Shown here: positions 60,098 to 64,000 of the stretch, one piece after another
Layout: each line of letters begins with the position of its first letter
Position numbering within the stretch: the first letter of the stretch is position 1
Origin: Mycetohabitans endofungorum
Lineage (GTDB): Bacteria; Pseudomonadota; Gammaproteobacteria; Burkholderiales; Burkholderiaceae
NCBI RefSeq assembly: GCF_037477895.1
Contig: NZ_CP132744.1
Coordinates: 2,108,001 to 2,172,000, forward strand
Length of the DNA: 64,000 bases
Direction: 5' to 3'
Made by a program: the position numbers and the translations under genes
The notes under the pieces: generated by a model
Database searches by the model: none
Told to the model about the DNA's origin: nothing
What the model saw: only the letters and a program-made list of their open reading frames with translations

Positions 60098-60565
60098 ATG
60101 CGCTACTGGCTGATGAAGTCCGAACCCGACGAAGCGAGCATCGACGATCTGGCCGCGTCCCCTACCCGCACGTTGCCGTGGACCGGCGTGCGCAATTACC
60201 AAGCGCGTAATTTCATGCGCGACAGCATGCAGCCCGGCGACGGTGTGCTGTTCTATCACAGCAGTTGTACCGAACCCGGCATCGCGGGCCTGGCCGAAGT
60301 CGCCTCCGGCCCCTATGCGGACCCGACACAATTCGATGCCGCTAGTCCTTACTACGATCCCAAGTCGCGTTGCGATGCACCACGTTGGCTTCTGGTCGAC
60401 GTGCGCTTTGTCAAGAAGCTACGACTGATTCCGTTGGGCGAGCTGCGCGCGCACACCGCGCTGGCGGACATGCGGGTGCTGGCGCGCGGCAACCGTCTGT
60501 CGATCACGCCGGTTACGCCCGATCAATGGTGCTATATCACCGATACGCTGGCTGAGGCCGAATAG
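60098..60565 (+). CDS. EVE domain-containing protein
   Basis: A 155-residue single EVE-domain protein of the PUA-like superfamily, which binds modified bases in RNA or DNA. Recognisable parts are the start MRYWLMKSEPDEASIDDLAA, WTGVRNYQARNFMRDSMQPG, and DGVLFYHSSCTEPGIAGLAE, which lines the pocket, with SPYYDPKS and the closing VTPDQWCYI. Its length is standard for the YciO-like bacterial EVE group often found beside zapA/ssrS in betaproteobacteria. The ligand is unknown. No ribosome site is obvious, and the start lies 20 bp after the 6S terminator. Confidence 0.92.
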   Translation: MRYWLMKSEPDEASIDDLAASPTRTLPWTGVRNYQARNFMRDSMQPGDGVLFYHSSCTEPGIAGLAEVASGPYADPTQFDAASPYYDPKSRCDAPRWLLVDVRFVKKLRLIPLGELRAHTALADMRVLARGNRLSITPVTPDQWCYITDTLAEAE

Positions 60566-60652
60566 CGAGATCGCGAGGCGCCACGCCCGCTCAAAGCCGG
60601 CGCGGTGCAACCTGGCCTTCGTTTCACGGAACTTCGCATCGCGCACGCTCAA

Positions 60653-60714
60653 CTAATAGGGCACGGTCCGCCGCACGTATTGCCTAATAGAGCACAGTCC
60701 GCCGCGCGTGCTGC
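60653..60714. repeat. Two-copy 31-bp direct repeat upstream of the SIMPL gene
   Basis: Two adjacent 31-bp units (60653-60683, 60684-60714) begin CTAATAG(G/A)GCAC and share GTCCGCCGC, matching at 26 of 31 positions. They fill the promoter region of the SIMPL-domain gene, 34 bp before its ATG, so each copy may carry a -10-like CTAATA/TAATAG. Confidence 0.8.
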
Positions 60715-60747
60715 GCTGGAGCCGACAATCTCGTTGGGAGTCCAAGA

Positions 60748-61512
60748 ATGATGAATCAGTCCCTACCCTCGCGGCACGTCGCGCGTCGAATGCGCGGCAT
60801 CGTGGCCGCATGCGCGCTTGCGAGTGTTCCGCTGACGCTGGGCCTGGCGCCCGGCGCCGCACTTGCGCAGGCCGCGCCAGTGGCACCGCCGTCCGGCGTG
60901 CTATCGCTGAGCGCTGAGCGAAGCATCGACGTGCAAGAGGACGTCGTGCGCATCACGCTGTTCTATGAGCAGGAGAGCCAGGATGCCGCCACCCTGACCC
61001 GGGCGCTGAACAAACGTGCCGACGAGGCGCTGCGGCAGGCGCGGAGCGACGACAAAGTGACCGTGCAAACCGGCGCCTTCACGATCTATCCATCGACTAG
61101 CCGCGACGGCAAAATCGCCGCCTGGCGCGGTCGAACCGAGATCGTGCTCGAGTCGCGCGACTTCGGTGCCGCGTCGCGGCTCGCGGGCCAGTTGAGCAAC
61201 ACGATGCAAGTGGACAATGTGGCGTTCTCGTTATCACCGCAGGCGCGCCGCGACGCGGAAACCAAGCTGACCTCGGGTGCCATTGCGGCGTTCCGCGACC
61301 AGGCGCAAGCCGCCGCGCAGGCTTTCGGCTATGGCGGCTATACGATTCGGGAAGTGCGCATTAACCAGGGAGCCGGCGCTAGCCCGCGGCCGTTCATGTT
61401 GATGGCCACGCCCACAAGGACCGATGCGAAGGCCGCAGCGCCGCTGCCGATCGAGGCGGGCAAAAGCACGGTGACGGTCGAAGTATCCGGTTCGATCCAG
61501 ATGACGCGCTGA
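60748..61512 (+). CDS. SIMPL domain-containing periplasmic protein
   Basis: A 254-residue exported protein of the SIMPL (DUF541) family, which includes E. coli YggE, linked to oxidative stress tolerance, and Brucella BP26. The signal peptide is long (hydrophobic ACALASVPLTLGLAPGAALA, cleavage near residue 40). The mature part has GVLSLSAERSIDVQEDVVRI, LNKRADEALRQAR and AQAFGYGGYTIREVRINQ, with the C-terminal VTVEVSGSIQM strand. GGGAG precedes the ATG at 60748; a second ATG is immediately next. Single gene, convergent with lgt. Confidence 0.92.
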   Translation: MMNQSLPSRHVARRMRGIVAACALASVPLTLGLAPGAALAQAAPVAPPSGVLSLSAERSIDVQEDVVRITLFYEQESQDAATLTRALNKRADEALRQARSDDKVTVQTGAFTIYPSTSRDGKIAAWRGRTEIVLESRDFGAASRLAGQLSNTMQVDNVAFSLSPQARRDAETKLTSGAIAAFRDQAQAAAQAFGYGGYTIREVRINQGAGASPRPFMLMATPTRTDAKAAAPLPIEAGKSTVTVEVSGSIQMTR

Positions 61513-61631
61513 TGCTGACGTATCATCGCCGGCCGGCCGCTGCCCGCCCTCGCCGCGCACGCGTGTCGCGGGCGCCGGCACATGAGTATGGGCTGTGCGG
61601 GCACATGAGCGTGGGCTGTGCGCAGCGTGCG

Positions 61632-62543
61632 TCAGCCGGCCGAGTCCGCCGAGCGGACACCGGGCAGACGCGCATTGCGCCTGTAGGACCAGACGAGCAC
61701 CAGTGCGCCAACCACGATCATCGGCAGGGAAAGCCACTGCCCCATCGACAGATTGAACGCGAGCAATCCGAGAAAGTCGTCCGGCTCGCGCGCAAACTCG
61801 ACCGTGAAGCGCGCCATGCCATAGCCGAGCAGGAAGACCGCCGAGGCGGCGCCGACCGGACGCGGCTTGCGTGCGAAGCACCAGAGCACGACGAACAGCA
61901 CACCGCCCTCCAGCGCGATCTCATAAAGCTGTGACGGATGACGCGGCAGCATAGAGTAGCGCTGGAACACGTCCAGCAAGTGCCATTGCGCGGCTTGCAG
62001 CGGATGCGACGCGAGCCACCCCAGATCTTCATTGACTGCGCCGGGGAATCCCATCGCCCACGGAGCATCTGGCGCCGTGACGCGCCCCCACAGCTCGCCG
62101 TTGATGAAATTGCCGAACCGGCCGGCTGCCAACCCCGTCGGCACCATCGGCGCGACGAAATCGGTGACCTGCAGCCACGTGCGGTTGCGTTGGTACGCGA
62201 ACACGAGCATCGCGAGCGTCACGCCGAGGAAGCCGCCGTGGAACGACATCCCGCCTTCCCAGACCTTGAAGATGTCAACCGGATGGGCCAGGTAGAAGTC
62301 GGCCTTGTAAAACAGCACGTAGCCGAGGCGGCCGCCGAGGATCGTGCCTAGCACACCATAGAACAGCATGTCGTCGATGTCGCGCAACGTCCAGCCTTGC
62401 GCCGCGACATGCGGCAGGCGCAGCCGCAACCGGCCGACAACGATCGCCGCGATGAACGCGACCAGGTACATCAACCCGTACCAGCGCACCGCGAGTGGAC
62501 CGAGGTGGAACGCAACGGGGTCGAAATTCGGATGAATCAGCAC
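61632..62543 (-). CDS. lgt: Prolipoprotein diacylglyceryl transferase
   Basis: Lgt adds diacylglycerol from phosphatidylglycerol to the lipobox cysteine of prolipoproteins, the first step of lipoprotein maturation. The 303-residue seven-helix enzyme has [22 protein letters not shown], the essential His102 in [11 protein letters not shown], and Arg142 in the Lgt signature [14 protein letters not shown]. Its product serves the lipoproteins encoded in this window (OmpA-like, SodC-like) and feeds LolA. It starts 26 bp after the end of the LysR gene. Confidence 0.97.
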   Translation of the reverse strand: MLIHPNFDPVAFHLGPLAVRWYGLMYLVAFIAAIVVGRLRLRLPHVAAQGWTLRDIDDMLFYGVLGTILGGRLGYVLFYKADFYLAHPVDIFKVWEGGMSFHGGFLGVTLAMLVFAYQRNRTWLQVTDFVAPMVPTGLAAGRFGNFINGELWGRVTAPDAPWAMGFPGAVNEDLGWLASHPLQAAQWHLLDVFQRYSMLPRHPSQLYEIALEGGVLFVVLWCFARKPRPVGAASAVFLLGYGMARFTVEFAREPDDFLGLLAFNLSMGQWLSLPMIVVGALVLVWSYRRNARLPGVRSADSAG

Positions 62544-62569
62544 GATAGGAATCTGAGGTCAGTAGGATG

Positions 62570-63490
62570 TCAGGGGGTCAATAGCGCATGCGCGCGCACG
62601 ACGTCGATGAAGCCCGCCAGTACTGGGCTGACATCGCCTGTGCGCCATACTAGGCCCGTTTCGACGACCGGCAGCGCACCGCGCAGCGCTCGGTAGACGA
62701 CGCCCGTACGCCGCAAGTTGCGAAGCGATTGCGGCACCAACGCGACGCCCATGCCGGCCGACACAAGACTGACGATCGTCTGCATCTGGATCGCTTCCTG
62801 GCCGATCCGCGGCACGATGCCCGCAGCCTTGTAGCAGCCCATTATGATGTCATAAAACGCGGGCGCCAAACGCCGCGGGAAAATCACCAGCGGCACGTCG
62901 GCGAACTGCGCCAGCTCGATTTCCGCCTGGTTGTACGCCGTGTCCAGCGCCTGGGCCAGTTCGCACGACAGGGCGACGATCAATGGCTCACGCGCGATCG
63001 GCAGATATGACAGCGCGGCCGCATGACGGGGCGGAATCGGCGGGATTACGATGCCCGCGTCGATGCGTCCGGCCACCAGTTCGTCAATCTGCACGTCACT
63101 GGTCGCCTCAAGCAACTGGAGCCTGACGCGCGGAAAACGTTCACCGAATTGCCGCAACAGACCGGGCAGCAGCCCATAGTCGGCGCTCGACACGAACGCC
63201 AACGCGAGCACCCCGGTCTCGCCCTGCGCCAGACTGCGCGCGAGCGGCGCCAACGCATCGGCGGCGGCCAGCACCCGCCGCACTTCGGGCAGCAGCGCGG
63301 CGCCCACCGGTGTCAGCTCGACCGAGCGTTTGGTGCGCTCGAACAAACGCACGCCGAGCGCGTCCTCCAGCAAACGAATCGCCTGCGACAGCGGCGGCTG
63401 CGTCATCGCGAGACGGGCCGCCGCCCGGCTGAAGTGCTGTTCCTCGGCCAGCGTGACAAAGTAGCGCAATTGGCGCAAATCGAAGGACAT
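62570..63490 (-). CDS. LysR family transcriptional regulator
   Basis: A 306-residue LysR-type regulator. The winged helix-turn-helix (residues about 1-65) reads MSFDLRQLRYFVTLAEEQHF, SRAAARLAMTQPPLSQAIRL and LEDALGVRLFERTKRSVELT, and the effector-binding domain covers about 90-300. It is divergent from ilvD with 119 bp between the starts, so it is a good candidate regulator of ilvD and itself; this pair is conserved in Burkholderia. The effector is unknown; branched-chain pathway intermediates are plausible. Full length with no disruption. Confidence 0.93.
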   Translation of the reverse strand: MSFDLRQLRYFVTLAEEQHFSRAAARLAMTQPPLSQAIRLLEDALGVRLFERTKRSVELTPVGAALLPEVRRVLAAADALAPLARSLAQGETGVLALAFVSSADYGLLPGLLRQFGERFPRVRLQLLEATSDVQIDELVAGRIDAGIVIPPIPPRHAAALSYLPIAREPLIVALSCELAQALDTAYNQAEIELAQFADVPLVIFPRRLAPAFYDIIMGCYKAAGIVPRIGQEAIQMQTIVSLVSAGMGVALVPQSLRNLRRTGVVYRALRGALPVVETGLVWRTGDVSPVLAGFIDVVRAHALLTP

Positions 63491-63529
63491 AGGTGAAGGC
63501 GGAATGGAAACTGATACATTTTATGACTT

Positions 63530-63547
63530 TATTAGCTTCAAATAATA
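63530..63547. promoter_or_regulatory. Candidate LysR operator between the regulator and ilvD
   Basis: TATTA (63530-63534) and TAATA (63543-63547) form an interrupted inverted repeat with 8 bp between arms, within an unusually A+T-rich island (63505-63555) in the 119-bp divergent region. LysR sites are typically partial dyads around T-N11-A. Position and symmetry suit an operator for ilvD and autoregulation. Confidence 0.5.
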
Positions 63548-63609
63548 TATTGGACATTTGATTCGCGCCACTGCATGCTGTTACACAAAGCCATAGGAGT
63601 TTCCCCACC

Positions 63610-64000
63610 ATGCCATACAACCGTCGTTCGAAGAACATCACTCAAGGCGTCGCCCGTGCGCCGAACCGCTCGATGTATTACGCGCTCGGCTATAAGAAGG
63701 AAGATTTTGACAAGCCGATGATCGGCATCGCCAACGGTCACTCAACGATCACGCCATGCAACGCGGGGTTGCAACGGCTCGCCGACGCGGCAGTCGGCGC
63801 GATCAAGGACGCCGGCGCCAATGCACAAACGTTCGGCACGCCGACCATCTCGGACGGCATGTCGATGGGCACGGAAGGCATGAAGTACTCGCTGGTGTCG
63901 CGCGAAGTGATCTCCGATTGCATCGAGACTTGCGTGCAGGGGCAGTGGATGGATGGCGTGGCGGTCATCGGCGGCTGCGACAAGAACATGCCGGGTGGCA
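63610..64000 (+). CDS. ilvD: Dihydroxy-acid dehydratase, N-terminal part
   Basis: IlvD dehydrates 2,3-dihydroxy acids in isoleucine and valine synthesis and contains an Fe-S cluster. The first 130 codons are present; the gene runs off the right edge. The start [20 protein letters not shown] is followed by [20 protein letters not shown] (first cluster Cys), [20 protein letters not shown], and [11 protein letters not shown] (second cluster Cys), the IlvD/Edd signature. AGGAG lies 11 bases before the ATG at 63610. Divergent from the LysR gene that may control it. Confidence 0.97.
   Translation, partial: MPYNRRSKNITQGVARAPNRSMYYALGYKKEDFDKPMIGIANGHSTITPCNAGLQRLADAAVGAIKDAGANAQTFGTPTISDGMSMGTEGMKYSLVSREVISDCIETCVQGQWMDGVAVIGGCDKNMPGG

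Overview
This window looks like core chromosome of a betaproteobacterium in the Burkholderiaceae (Burkholderia sensu lato). The evidence is high-GC coding sequence, neighbourhoods such as yicC-gmk-rpoZ-spoT, minCDE, hemC-hemDX-hemY beside ppc, and zapBA-6S RNA, plus small genes that resemble families largely confined to this group (DUF3460, DUF3331, DUF3005-like). The tandem repeats inside and between core genes, a truncated thioesterase and a metal-site-degenerate SodC would suit a reduced-genome relative such as the Mycetohabitans (B. rhizoxinica) clade. That placement is an inference and was not tested.

Layout. 1-5.4 kb: a leftward nucleotide/stringent-response cluster (spoT, rpoZ, gmk, yicC) lies back to back with a rightward overlapping set (rph, rdgB, hemW). 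5.5-7.7 kb: tRNA-Ser(UGA), a gene-poor stretch with one small hydrophilic ORF, and an OpgC-like membrane protein. 7.9-11.2 kb: minCDE, a DUF3005-like gene, a CsbD protein and tRNA-Ser(CGA). 11.3-17.3 kb: serS, rarA, lolA and ftsK, all leftward. 17.4-24.3 kb: a minisatellite, trxB, an Smr-domain gene, glnB, nadE, a GNAT-like gene, a GIY-YIG gene and DUF3331. 24.4-35.4 kb: ppa, the heme operon hemC-hemDX-hemY, ppc, an XRE regulator and argH. 35.6-43.8 kb: an Orn/Lys/Arg decarboxylase, dcd, a SodC-like lipoprotein, apbC, an OmpA lipoprotein, a candidate sRNA and metG. 43.9-53.2 kb: tamB-tamA, DUF3460-scpA-panC-panD and a ParA ATPase. 53.3-59 kb: a thioesterase remnant, btuF, and btuBCD behind a cobalamin riboswitch. 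59.1-64 kb: zapB-like, zapA, 6S RNA, EVE, SIMPL, lgt, a LysR regulator and the start of ilvD.

How the genes work together. The window gathers translation and stress control (spoT, rpoZ, 6S RNA, two tRNA-Ser with serS, metG), division and chromosome segregation (minCDE, zapA/B, ftsK, scpA, a ParA-like ATPase), envelope export (lolA, lgt, tamAB), tetrapyrrole and cofactor supply (hemW, hemC/DX/Y, nadE, panC/D, vitamin B12 uptake) and central metabolism (ppc, argH, ilvD, ppa).

I saw no CRISPR array, prophage, intact insertion sequence or defence island, and nothing I would call a new multi-gene system. The observations most worth a second look are the candidate anti-Shine-Dalgarno sRNA upstream of metG, the SodC homologue lacking most metal ligands, the coding minisatellites in BtuB and HemD, the ftsK-trxB minisatellite, the truncated thioesterase abutting btuF, and a small gene-like ORF with ATA where its ATG should be.
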